NCBI GenBank assembly: GCA_015056865.1
Contig: SVFM01000017.1
Coordinates: 1 to 64,000 of the forward strand
Source: Lachnospiraceae bacterium
Lineage (GTDB): Bacteria > Bacillota > Clostridia > Lachnospirales > Lachnospiraceae
Direction of reading: 5' to 3'
DNA length: 64,000 nucleotides
Positions 1 to 8,697 of this stretch are shown in pieces. How positions within the stretch are numbered: position 1 is the first letter of the stretch; each line of letters begins with the position of its first letter. A program made the translations under genes and the position numbers. The notes beneath the pieces are model-generated. The model saw only the letters and a program-made list of their open reading frames with translations, was not told the DNA's origin and made no database searches.

Positions 1-71
1 TTCGAACTAATGCCTGTATCTAAATGTTCAAGTACAATTTTTTTCTTTAGTTCAAAACTATATTTTGACAT
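1..71 (-). mobile_element. IS3-family-like transposase OrfA, N-terminal fragment clipped by the window edge
   Basis: Minus-strand translation from ATG at 71: MSKYSFELKKKIVLEHLDTGISS..., resembling the N-terminal HTH of IS3-type OrfA; followed by an IS3-like terminus (TGAACCGACCCCCAAAAGTTAGACC on the minus strand). Confidence 0.7.
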
Positions 72-76
72 AAATA

Positions 77-125
77 AACCGACCTCCAATCGTTAGATTC
101 TAGGTCTAACTTTTGGGGGTCGGTT
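77..125. repeat. IS terminus with 21-bp imperfect inverted repeat
   Basis: AACCGACCTCCAATCGTTAGA (77-97) / TCTAACTTTTGGGGGTCGGTT (105-125). Confidence 0.65.
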
Positions 126-290
126 CATATTGAGGCTACTTTTTGGCCTCTTTTTCTATTCCCCAAAACAACCTCCAAATTTCTTTTATTTTTGTATTGA
201 CAGTATAATCTTCATCTTGTAGTATTATACTATATTGCACGTAGTTATTATAACTACTTCTTAAATCATTTATGCTTCAGGAGGTGTTTT

Positions 291-941
291 ATGCAGATAA
301 CAATTCGAGAACCCGGTAGCGCTTTTACTCATTTGATCGGCATGTTGCTGGCCCTGTTTGCCGCAGTACCGCTGCTTACCAAGGCCGGAATCTCTCAGGG
401 AAATACTTGTGTCTACGCCCTTGCCGTATTTATGCTCAGCATGGTGCTTCTGTACGGAGCCAGCACAATATATCATACCGTGAATCTAACAGGCAAGGCA
501 TTGAAATTTTTTCGCAAAATAGATCACATGATGATTTTCGTACTGATTGCCGGTTCCTATACGCCGGTGTGCATGATCATCCTGGGCGGTAAGCTGGGGT
601 ATGGGCTGCTTGCCCTTGTCTGGGGATTGGCCATCATTGGTATATTGCTGAAAGCGCTGTGGGTTACCTGCCCCAAATGGTTCTCATCCCTCATTTATAT
701 TGCCATGGGCTGGGTTTGCATTCCCATCTTTGGCCCCCTTTGGAATTCCTTGCCCCCCGCAGCTTTTTTGTGGCTGCTTGCGGGAGGTGTTATTTATACC
801 ATCGGCGGCGTGATCTATGCCCTTAAATTGCCTATTTTTAACGCCAAATATCCATACTTTGGCTCCCATGAAGTGTTTCATCTCTTCGTCATGGGTGGCA
901 GCATCTGCCATTTTGTATTTATGTATAATTACGTAGCTTGA
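291..941 (+). CDS. Hemolysin III family membrane protein (TrhA/YqfA-like)
   Basis: 216 aa; multi-TM protein with GSAFTHLIG...GASTIYHT...DHMMIFVLIAGSYTP and C-terminal GSHEVFHLFVMGGSICHF; RBS aggaggtg upstream. Confidence 0.85.
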   Translation: MQITIREPGSAFTHLIGMLLALFAAVPLLTKAGISQGNTCVYALAVFMLSMVLLYGASTIYHTVNLTGKALKFFRKIDHMMIFVLIAGSYTPVCMIILGGKLGYGLLALVWGLAIIGILLKALWVTCPKWFSSLIYIAMGWVCIPIFGPLWNSLPPAAFLWLLAGGVIYTIGGVIYALKLPIFNAKYPYFGSHEVFHLFVMGGSICHFVFMYNYVA

Positions 942-956
942 ACAGTTTTATTGTAC

Positions 957-995
957 AAAAAAAGGAATATTCTCCGAAAAGGATATTCCTTTTTA
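957..995. terminator. Intrinsic terminator
   Basis: AAAAAAAGGAATAT...ATATTCCTTTTT hairpin with A/T tracts between convergent genes. Confidence 0.75.
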
Positions 996-1012
996 TCAGT
1001 TGATGTAAGTTT

Positions 1013-1357
1013 TTATTCAGCCATGTCAACTTTTCTTGCTTTGTTGAATGCTTTCTGGATCTCAGCCTTAACTGCTGCATCGGTCTCTTTGGACAGCTGA
1101 TGTCTAACACGTGTTCTCATGTACTCGGTATTTACTGTAAGAGCTGCCTCACAAGCTGCGGTTCTGATCTCATTGTCATCATAATCCAGGTAATGGGTAA
1201 TGTGATTGTTGGAATCCTCATCAGCAATCTGGCCCATAGCCTCTAACAGCTTGATCAGGGTCTCTTTGTCAGTCTTCTTCAGCATCTTAATAAGCACTTT
1301 ACTTTTCTTTTTGGCAACAGCCTTGTCAATTTTGCTAATTACCTTCTCGTTGATCAT
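1013..1357 (-). CDS. HEAT-repeat-like small protein
   Basis: Start placed at MINEKVISKIDK because AGGAGG lies just upstream; ...IADEDSNNHITHYLDYDDNEIRTAACEAAL resembles HEAT repeats. Confidence 0.6.
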   Translation of the reverse strand: MINEKVISKIDKAVAKKKSKVLIKMLKKTDKETLIKLLEAMGQIADEDSNNHITHYLDYDDNEIRTAACEAALTVNTEYMRTRVRHQLSKETDAAVKAEIQKAFNKARKVDMAE

Positions 1358-1504
1358 TTTGTACCTCCTGATATGTAGTTCCCTACTGCGCACATTATTT
1401 CGGTATTATTCCGTAATCTACAGTTTAATTGCAAACCATGTACGTCACGTGAACATTTTGTGTCTCAAATGTTAACAAATTATAAAAATATTATAAACTA
1501 TCTT

Positions 1505-2521
1505 TTATTCCTCATACCCGTTAGGATTGTTACTCTGCCATCTCCAGGCATCCTCACACATCTCGCGGATACCATTCTTCGCTTCCCAGCCAAGTTCTCT
1601 TCTGGCCTTGGAATTATCCGCATAGTTTACTGCAATATCGCCGGGCCGCCGGGGCTTGATCTCATAGGGAACCTTGGCGCCGGTGGCCTCCTCAAAGTTC
1701 TTCACCATATCAAGCACACTGTAGCCCACACCGGTGCCCAGATTGTACAGGCAAAGGCCTGCCTTCTCCTCGATCTTCTTCAGCGCCTTCACATGACCGT
1801 CTGCCAGATCCACCACGTGGATATAGTCCCGCACGCCGGTGCCATCCGGAGTGTCATAATCGTCGCCAAACACGCCCAGCTTCGCCAGCTTGCCCACCGC
1901 TACCTGGGTGATGTAGGGCATCAGATTGTTAGGGATACCGTTAGGATTCTCACCGATGGTTCCACTCTTGTGTGCGCCGATAGGATTAAAGTAACGAAGC
2001 AGGATCACGTTCCACTCCGGATCCGCCTTCTGGATATCTGTCAGGATCTGCTCCAGCATGGACTTGGTCCAGCCGTAAGGATTGGTGCACTCCTTCTTGG
2101 GTGAGCTTTCTGTCACCGGCACGCTGTCCGGAGTGCCATAAACAGTGGCAGAGGAGGAAAATATGATATTTTTCACACCATACTGTCTCATTACATCCAA
2201 CAGGATCAAAGTTCCTGTAATGTTATTATTGTAATATTCCCAAGGCTTGGAAACAGACTCTCCCACAGCCTTCAAGCCTGCAAAATGAATGACACTGTCA
2301 ATCTTCTCCTTTGCAAAAATGTCCTCCAGAGCCTGTCTGTCCAGAAGGTCTGCCTTGTAAAAGGGAACTGTTTTTCCCGTGATCTTTGCCACTCTCTCCA
2401 GGGATTTTTCACTGGAATTGCTCAGGTTATCCATCACAACCACGTCATACCCTGCATTCTGAAGTTCTACTACTGTGTGGCTGCCGATATAACCAGCACC
2501 ACCTGTCACCAGAATTGCCAT
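1505..2521 (-). CDS. galE: UDP-glucose 4-epimerase
   Basis: 338 aa; [20 protein letters not shown] Rossmann motif, [18 protein letters not shown], full GalE layout. Confidence 0.95.
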   Translation of the reverse strand: MAILVTGGAGYIGSHTVVELQNAGYDVVVMDNLSNSSEKSLERVAKITGKTVPFYKADLLDRQALEDIFAKEKIDSVIHFAGLKAVGESVSKPWEYYNNNITGTLILLDVMRQYGVKNIIFSSSATVYGTPDSVPVTESSPKKECTNPYGWTKSMLEQILTDIQKADPEWNVILLRYFNPIGAHKSGTIGENPNGIPNNLMPYITQVAVGKLAKLGVFGDDYDTPDGTGVRDYIHVVDLADGHVKALKKIEEKAGLCLYNLGTGVGYSVLDMVKNFEEATGAKVPYEIKPRRPGDIAVNYADNSKARRELGWEAKNGIREMCEDAWRWQSNNPNGYEE

Positions 2522-2545
2522 ATTGCTCTCTCCTTCTTTTCCAAA

Positions 2546-3781
2546 TTATAATTCTACGCCATTTTCCTGCAAAAGTGCTCTTGCACTTTCCACAGAATCG
2601 ATACCGGTCTTATTCTTGATGGGAGCAAACTCTCTGTTTCGCACCACTTCGAAAGGCAGGCAGCTGTCCAGTTCATGGATCATGTCAAGTACCAGTCTCT
2701 CGTACTTATATCCATTGGGTTTCTCGGGCTTTACAGGATTGCCCTCCTCATCCAGGCAGGGAATCTTCTTCTCCACCACATGCAGGGGCAGTCTGTCATT
2801 ATCCAGCATATCCTTCAGATCCTTGTCACGGAACAGATAATTCAGGATCACACCAAAGTTATAAGCGGGATCACCCTTCTCATCCTTGGTGTTCATCAGT
2901 TCATCCGTCAACTCATAATATTCTACAATAGAGGGTCTGCCGTCCTCCAGGCAGATGACTCCAACTTTTTCATCCGGAGCATTTTTTCTAACCACCTTGG
3001 CTCCTACAGCACAGTCTCTGTCGATGGTTGCACCTACAAAGACGGGATCTGCAATGCGCTGCAGCACATTGTCCACAGCAAATACATTGAGCCATTCCAC
3101 GCCAAGATCCTGAGCAATCTTACGCACACCGCCCTTTTCCATGGAAGCGTACCAGCCACCGTTTCCGTTGGGAGAGGTGGAGATCACACCCTTCTGCTCC
3201 AAATATACTTTTCCGTTGTAATCGGACGCAGGTGCCATGTCCTGCTTAAAGAACCATACATAGTCTGCAGAATAACCAAAGAATGCATGCTCCCTCAGAA
3301 ACTTCTCGGTAGCCACCTGATTCTTATCACTGGTCATGATGAAAAGGGGAATCCATGCCCCCGCCTCATTCACCACATCCATCATATTGCAGATCAGTCT
3401 CTCGAAAATATACATATCCTTGGTCAGGCCGATGTTGTACATGCCCTTGGGATCATCAGAGCCAAGTCTGGTACCCATTCCGCCTGCCAGCAACACTGCT
3501 CCTACCTTACCAGCCTTGATGGCCTCCAGACCGATGGCGCGGAATCTTTCTTTCTCAGCTTCAATCTCCGGAAGCTCCATACACTTCAGGGGAGAGATTT
3601 TTCCCTTCTGTCCTATCTCTTCCATGTGCTTGCAGGCATCCACCGCGCTGAAATCGGTTTCATCAATCTGCGTCAGCAAAGCCTCCTTCTGCCCTTCCTC
3701 TAACTCTGTATAATATTTCAGCAGATGCTCCTGCCCGAACTTTTCCAATTTTTCCTTTGCCTGATCATATGTCATATTCAC
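2546..3781 (-). CDS. UDPGP type 1 family UTP--sugar-1-phosphate uridylyltransferase (UDP-GlcNAc/UDP-Gal pyrophosphorylase-like)
   Basis: 411 aa; AVLLAGGMGTRLGSDDPKGMYNIGL nucleotide-binding loop typical of UDPGP family. Confidence 0.85.
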   Translation of the reverse strand: MNMTYDQAKEKLEKFGQEHLLKYYTELEEGQKEALLTQIDETDFSAVDACKHMEEIGQKGKISPLKCMELPEIEAEKERFRAIGLEAIKAGKVGAVLLAGGMGTRLGSDDPKGMYNIGLTKDMYIFERLICNMMDVVNEAGAWIPLFIMTSDKNQVATEKFLREHAFFGYSADYVWFFKQDMAPASDYNGKVYLEQKGVISTSPNGNGGWYASMEKGGVRKIAQDLGVEWLNVFAVDNVLQRIADPVFVGATIDRDCAVGAKVVRKNAPDEKVGVICLEDGRPSIVEYYELTDELMNTKDEKGDPAYNFGVILNYLFRDKDLKDMLDNDRLPLHVVEKKIPCLDEEGNPVKPEKPNGYKYERLVLDMIHELDSCLPFEVVRNREFAPIKNKTGIDSVESARALLQENGVEL

Positions 3782-4004
3782 ATTTTCCTCTTTTCCGGCA
3801 CCCTTTGCCTATTATTTTCTATATTATACTCTCATACTGCGACCTTGCGCAATAAAAATCGAATTAATTGTACCAAATCCACTATCCGAATTCAATATCT
3901 CAATTTGCACGATCCTACTGCGTTTTTGCACAATCTTGCCCAATTTTTCAAATCGCGAAATTCTTCCACGGCATATACTATAGAAAACCCTTTCGGAGCT
4001 TTCC

Positions 4005-5138
4005 ATGACTATTTATACTGTTCAGCCCGGAGACACCGTAGATGCTATCGCAGCAGAAAATGGTGTCACTGCCGCTTCCATCATATACAACAACCAGCTG
4101 GTCTATCCCTATGGCTTGACCGTAGGCCAGGCGCTGCTTTTGACGCTCCCGGATTTCTCCTACAACAGGCAGATTCGAAGCGGCGGCTACGCCTATCCCT
4201 TTATCAATCCCTGGGTATTGGAACAGTCCCTTCCTTACCTGTCTGATTTGTACGTTTTCTCCTATGGTTTTACCGTGGAGGGAGAGTTGATACCGCCCTG
4301 GTCAGATGACTCAAATATGATTGCCGCTGCCAAAGCTGCAGGCACCGCCCCTATTCTGACACTGACTCCCTTTGACGCCAGCGGCCAGTTTAATAATGTT
4401 CTGATCAACAGCCTGATCAACAATCCGGCCGCCGTGGATAATCTCATAAATAATTTGTCGGCTCAGATAGTGTCCAGTGGCTTTGAGGGAGTAGATATCG
4501 ACTTTGAGTTTATTCTGCCTCAGGACAGAATCCCCTTTGCCAACTTTGTCCGGCAGGTGCGGGAGGCAGTGAACGCACTGGGCTATCCGGTCTCTGTAGC
4601 CGTAGCCCCCAAAACCTCCGACGACCAGCGGGGCCTTCTCTACGAGGCAAAAGACTATAGGCTGCTTGGAGAGGCTGCCAATTATGTGCTCTTGATGACC
4701 TACGAGTGGGGATATACCTATGGTCCTCCCATGGCGGTCGCGCCACTAAATCAGGTGCGCCGGATGGTAGAGTACGCTGTGACCCGCATCCCTGCAGAAA
4801 AAATCCACCTGGGCATCCCAAACTACGGCTACGATTGGGCGTTGCCCTTTGAAAGAGGTGTCTCCATGGCCAGAACATTAGGCAATGTGGAAGCCGTACA
4901 GCTGGCTGTAGGCTACAATGTTCCCATCCAGTTTGACGAACTTGCTGCCTCTCCTTTTTTCCGCTACGAAACAGGTGGCATTACTCATGAAGTCTGGTTC
5001 GAGGATGTCAGGAGTTTGGAAGCCAAATTCGCTCTGGTAAATGAATTTGGCCTGCGCGGCATAGGCATCTGGCAGATCATGCAACTGTTCCGATCCGGAT
5101 ACCTGCTGCTGGCAGACCGATTTACCATACAGAAGTAA
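4005..5138 (+). CDS. LysM + glycosyl hydrolase 18 family protein (YaaH-like spore germination/cortex glycosidase)
   Basis: 377 aa; LysM YTVQPGDTVDAIAAENGVTAASIIYNN; GH18 motif GFEGVDIDFEFI. Confidence 0.85.
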   Translation: MTIYTVQPGDTVDAIAAENGVTAASIIYNNQLVYPYGLTVGQALLLTLPDFSYNRQIRSGGYAYPFINPWVLEQSLPYLSDLYVFSYGFTVEGELIPPWSDDSNMIAAAKAAGTAPILTLTPFDASGQFNNVLINSLINNPAAVDNLINNLSAQIVSSGFEGVDIDFEFILPQDRIPFANFVRQVREAVNALGYPVSVAVAPKTSDDQRGLLYEAKDYRLLGEAANYVLLMTYEWGYTYGPPMAVAPLNQVRRMVEYAVTRIPAEKIHLGIPNYGYDWALPFERGVSMARTLGNVEAVQLAVGYNVPIQFDELAASPFFRYETGGITHEVWFEDVRSLEAKFALVNEFGLRGIGIWQIMQLFRSGYLLLADRFTIQK

Positions 5139-5150
5139 AACAGCGTCTCT

Positions 5151-5337
5151 CGGGCAGGCAGTCGGAGTATAGAGAGGGGAGTTGTCAGGGAAGTCCCTTG
5201 AAAAACGTCGGTACTTGGCGAGGTATCACGGCGAACTTGTTCGCCGACGAGCCTAGTATTCCGTTACGTTTTTCAAGGAGCGAAAGCGTGATCTGCCCTG
5301 ACAACTCCCCTCTCTATACTCCGACTACCTGCCTGGG
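5151..5337. repeat. Long intergenic hairpin element E1 (about 187 bp)
   Basis: Arms 5151-5190 (CGGGCAGGCAGTCGGAGTATAGAGAGGGGAGTTGTCAGGG) and 5296-5337 are near-perfect inverted repeats; inner core CCCTTGAAAAACGT / ACGTTTTTCAAGG; central perfect hairpin CGGCGAAC-TT-GTTCGCCG at 5229-5246. Confidence 0.85.
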
Positions 5338-5412
5338 AGATACTGCATATTTCTGCCTGTACTTTCATATCTTGTCATAGGTTATTTACTTGAAAGGACA
5401 TAGGTAGTAAAT

Positions 5413-8076
5413 ATGCGTCAAGACATCACTCCCCCAAAGACTACGGCGGCTGTGCGGGGTCAAAATATTCTGGAAGAAGCCAAACAAAAAACAGCTGTCC
5501 AGGCATTTTTTGAACAGCTGAATGACCCTTTGATCTTTATTCTGTTTGTGGCGGCTGCCATTTCCATGCTGCTGAGGGAGTTTAGCGACACTGCCATCAT
5601 CCTGGTAGTCATTCTGGTCAACGCCATCATCGGCGTGATCCAGCAGGGCAAGGCGCAGAAAGCATTGGAATCCCTGAAACAGATGACGCGTCCCAAGGCA
5701 CTGATCCGTCAAAATGGCCACCCTGTAGAAATCCCCGCCAGTGATCTGATCCCCGGTGATCTGGTGCTGTTGGATGCAGGAAGACAGATTCCCGCGGATC
5801 TGGAGCTGACAGAGGTAACCTCTCTGAAGGTGGAGGAATCCGCTCTGACCGGAGAATCTGTACCTGTAGAAAAAGACCTGCAACAACACAACAAGGCATA
5901 CATGTCCACCAATGTCACCTACGGCAGAGGAGAAGGTGTTGTAACTGCCATCGGCATGGATACAGAGATTGGCAAGATCGCACGACTGATCAACGAAGCT
6001 CCAACCGAGTCCACACCGCTGCAAAAGCGTCTGGCCGATCTGGGCAAGGTGCTCAGTGTGGTATCCATCCTGCTGTGTGTAGCTTTGTTTATCATTGCAG
6101 TTCTCCAAAAGCGGGACATTATGGAAATGCTGATCACAGCCATATCTTTGGCTGTGGCCGCTGTACCGGAAGGACTGCCTGCCATTGTCACCATGGTACT
6201 GGCACTCAGCGTCTCCCGCATGGTAAAGGTCAACACCATTGTCAAAAGACTACCCAGCGTGGAAACCCTAGGATGCGTCAGTGTAGTCTGTTCTGATAAA
6301 ACCGGCACCTTGACCCAGAACAAAATGTCTGTGGTCTCCTGCTATGCCGATGGCCGGCTTATGGAGGTTTCTGAACTGGAACCGGATATCCATAAACATT
6401 TTCTGGAAGGTTTTACTCTTTGCAATGATGCGGTGTTGGAAGAGCCCCAAGTCCCAAGCGGGCCCCGCACACCTTTGGGCAAAGTCCTCCGTGCCGCCGG
6501 ATACGCCTCAAAAGCAGAACAGCCTGCTCGTCTGGGGGATCCCACAGAACTGGCACTGCTGGACATGGCAGCCCGCTATCGATTATATCGACAACCCTTG
6601 GAAACACTCAGTCCCCGCATTGGGGAGATTGCCTTTGATTCTGACCGGAAAATGATGACCACCCTGCACAGCTGCGGCGCCTCCTGCCTCTCTTACACCA
6701 AGGGGGCAGTGGATGAAATCCTGAAAAGATGCCGGTTTTACCTGCACCAGGGTCGCCCCATCCCCCTGACCTACGCCCACAAAAAAGAGATTTCCCAGAC
6801 CGCCAAGACCCTCTCCTCCAAAGCCCTGCGCCTGCTGGCACTTAGCATGCGCATAGAGTCCGGTCATACCAAAACGCCGGTGGAAAACGACCTTACTTTT
6901 GTGGGACTGGTGGGCATGATGGATCCCATCCGCCCGGAAGCTGCAGCCGCCGTAAAAGAATTTGACAGTGCAGGCGTGCGCACCATTATGATTACCGGTG
7001 ACCGGAAGGATACCGCCTTTGCCATTGCGGCTGAACTTGGTATAGCCACCCTGCCCACCCAGTGCATCACAGGTCAGGAGATAGACCAGCTAAGTGACAG
7101 TGATTTTGTGGATGCCCTGTCTCATACTCGGGTCTTTTCCCAAGTCTCTCCGGAACACAAGGTGCGCATCGTAAAGGGTCTGAAATCCAGCGGAAAGATC
7201 GTAGCCATGACGGGAGACGGTGTAAACGATGCCCCCTCCCTGAAATCTGCAGACGTAGGGATAGCCATGGGCATCACCGGCACAGATGTAGCCAAAAATG
7301 CCGCCGATATCATTCTGACAGATGACAATTTTGCCACCATTGCCAAAGCAATTGCCCAGGGCCGATGCATCTATGCCAATATTAAAAAAGCAGTTCTCTT
7401 CCTGCTTTCCTCCAATTTTGGCGAGATCATCACTATGCTTGCCGCGATCCTGCTGGGGCTTTGTTCTCCCTTAAAGCCAAGCCATATCCTTTGGATCAAT
7501 CTGATCACAGATTCCCTTCCGGCTCTGGCTCTGGGTATTGACGCTAACGACACCTCTAAATTTATGAAAAAACCGCCCCGGTCAAAAGATGAAAATCTGT
7601 TTGCCGGGGGCGGCCTGGCCTGCACACTTATATACGGTTTTCTCATTGCCGGCATCAGCATGACCGCTTTCTTGCTGCTGCCCTGTACCCTGCTGTACAG
7701 ACAAAATGTCCCACTTTCTTTGGATAATATCAGGCAGGTACTGGAAATCCCTGCCGTTTTGTCCAGAGCCCAAACCTACGCTTTTACTGTGCTTGGTATT
7801 TCCCAGATTTTCCACGCCATTGGCATGCGTGATACGAGCACCTCCGTATTTTGTATGAAGCATTTTTCCAATAAACTGATGATAGCCGCCTTTCTGGTTG
7901 GCTTCGGACTACAGATGATGGTGACAAAAATACCTTATTTCATCAATGCCTTTGGCACCTGCGCCCTTTCGCCAAAAGAGTGGCTTCAGCTAATCCTACT
8001 ATCCCTCATGCCTTTGCTGGTTCATGAACTCCTGCTGTTTGCACCCAAATCCCTTTTTAGAAAAAAAGACGGCTGA
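5413..8076 (+). CDS. Cation-translocating P-type ATPase (calcium-transporting, PMR1/SERCA-like)
   Basis: 887 aa; CSDKTGTLTQNKM phosphorylation motif, TGES, MTGDGVNDAPSLK, PEGLPA motif. Confidence 0.92.
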   Translation: MRQDITPPKTTAAVRGQNILEEAKQKTAVQAFFEQLNDPLIFILFVAAAISMLLREFSDTAIILVVILVNAIIGVIQQGKAQKALESLKQMTRPKALIRQNGHPVEIPASDLIPGDLVLLDAGRQIPADLELTEVTSLKVEESALTGESVPVEKDLQQHNKAYMSTNVTYGRGEGVVTAIGMDTEIGKIARLINEAPTESTPLQKRLADLGKVLSVVSILLCVALFIIAVLQKRDIMEMLITAISLAVAAVPEGLPAIVTMVLALSVSRMVKVNTIVKRLPSVETLGCVSVVCSDKTGTLTQNKMSVVSCYADGRLMEVSELEPDIHKHFLEGFTLCNDAVLEEPQVPSGPRTPLGKVLRAAGYASKAEQPARLGDPTELALLDMAARYRLYRQPLETLSPRIGEIAFDSDRKMMTTLHSCGASCLSYTKGAVDEILKRCRFYLHQGRPIPLTYAHKKEISQTAKTLSSKALRLLALSMRIESGHTKTPVENDLTFVGLVGMMDPIRPEAAAAVKEFDSAGVRTIMITGDRKDTAFAIAAELGIATLPTQCITGQEIDQLSDSDFVDALSHTRVFSQVSPEHKVRIVKGLKSSGKIVAMTGDGVNDAPSLKSADVGIAMGITGTDVAKNAADIILTDDNFATIAKAIAQGRCIYANIKKAVLFLLSSNFGEIITMLAAILLGLCSPLKPSHILWINLITDSLPALALGIDANDTSKFMKKPPRSKDENLFAGGGLACTLIYGFLIAGISMTAFLLLPCTLLYRQNVPLSLDNIRQVLEIPAVLSRAQTYAFTVLGISQIFHAIGMRDTSTSVFCMKHFSNKLMIAAFLVGFGLQMMVTKIPYFINAFGTCALSPKEWLQLILLSLMPLLVHELLLFAPKSLFRKKDG

Positions 8077-8608
8077 CTGCCAGCAGGATCAAGAGGATAC
8101 CACCCATCCGAGTGAGATCGGTGTGAACCTTGCCCGTAAGCAGCTTTCCCACCCTGCTTCCCAGACACATCAGGCATAAATTGATCAAAAAGGCTGCCGG
8201 AACTGCCAACAGCATCTGCCCTGATGCCAGGCCCATTCCCACACCGGCGGCCGCACTATCAAGGGAAAGAGCAAGCCCCAGAAAGGCTGCTTCCCCGGCA
8301 GCCAACGCTTTATCACCGTCCCGATCCGCCTCCTGAATGTCCTGCTCATCCGTGCCCTTTAAAAGCTGGACCAGTCCAAGAACCATCAAGATCACAAAAC
8401 CGATCTGAGACCCAAAACACTCCGGCCAAAAGCTGCTGAGCACCCGGCCTGTTTCCATGGCAAGGCCCAGCATCATAGCTGACACAGCAGAGACAATACC
8501 AACAGAATACAGGGGCATCCTGATCCTGCTCATACCATAAATGAGACCTGCCCCAAGAGCATCCACCGATACGGCAACCACCAACATAACTATCTGCACT
8601 ATAATCAT
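8057..8608 (-). CDS. MntP/YtaF family membrane protein (sporulation membrane protein YtaF-like)
   Basis: Multi-TM; start placed at MIIVQIVMLVVAVSVDALGAGLIYG (8608); the upstream in-frame extension would translate a strong hairpin. Confidence 0.75.
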   Translation of the reverse strand: MIIVQIVMLVVAVSVDALGAGLIYGMSRIRMPLYSVGIVSAVSAMMLGLAMETGRVLSSFWPECFGSQIGFVILMVLGLVQLLKGTDEQDIQEADRDGDKALAAGEAAFLGLALSLDSAAAGVGMGLASGQMLLAVPAAFLINLCLMCLGSRVGKLLTGKVHTDLTRMGGILLILLAVSRLFF

Positions 8609-8612
8609 AAAA

Positions 8613-8661
8613 CACACCAAAAATCTCTTTTTAATTATGTTATTCAGAGATTTTCGGTGTG
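8613..8661 (-). promoter_or_regulatory. Leader hairpin/attenuator or terminator-like stem directly before ytaF-like start codon
   Basis: CACACCAAAAATCTCT (8613-8628) / AGAGATTTTCGGTGTG (8646-8661): 16-bp stem with a single G-U; minus strand continues TTTTATG. Confidence 0.6.
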
Positions 8662-8697
8662 TTCTTTTCTGTTCATCCGACAAATGCCGGGCTCATT

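Noticed and set aside
2675-3703. 342-aa plus-strand ORF opposite the UDPGP gene
   Set aside because: Fully antisense to a well-supported enzyme; composition (H, I, Q rich) is typical of a shadow ORF.
5198-5380. 60-aa ORF inside hairpin element E1
   Set aside because: Lies within the inverted repeat; no RBS and no protein-like composition.
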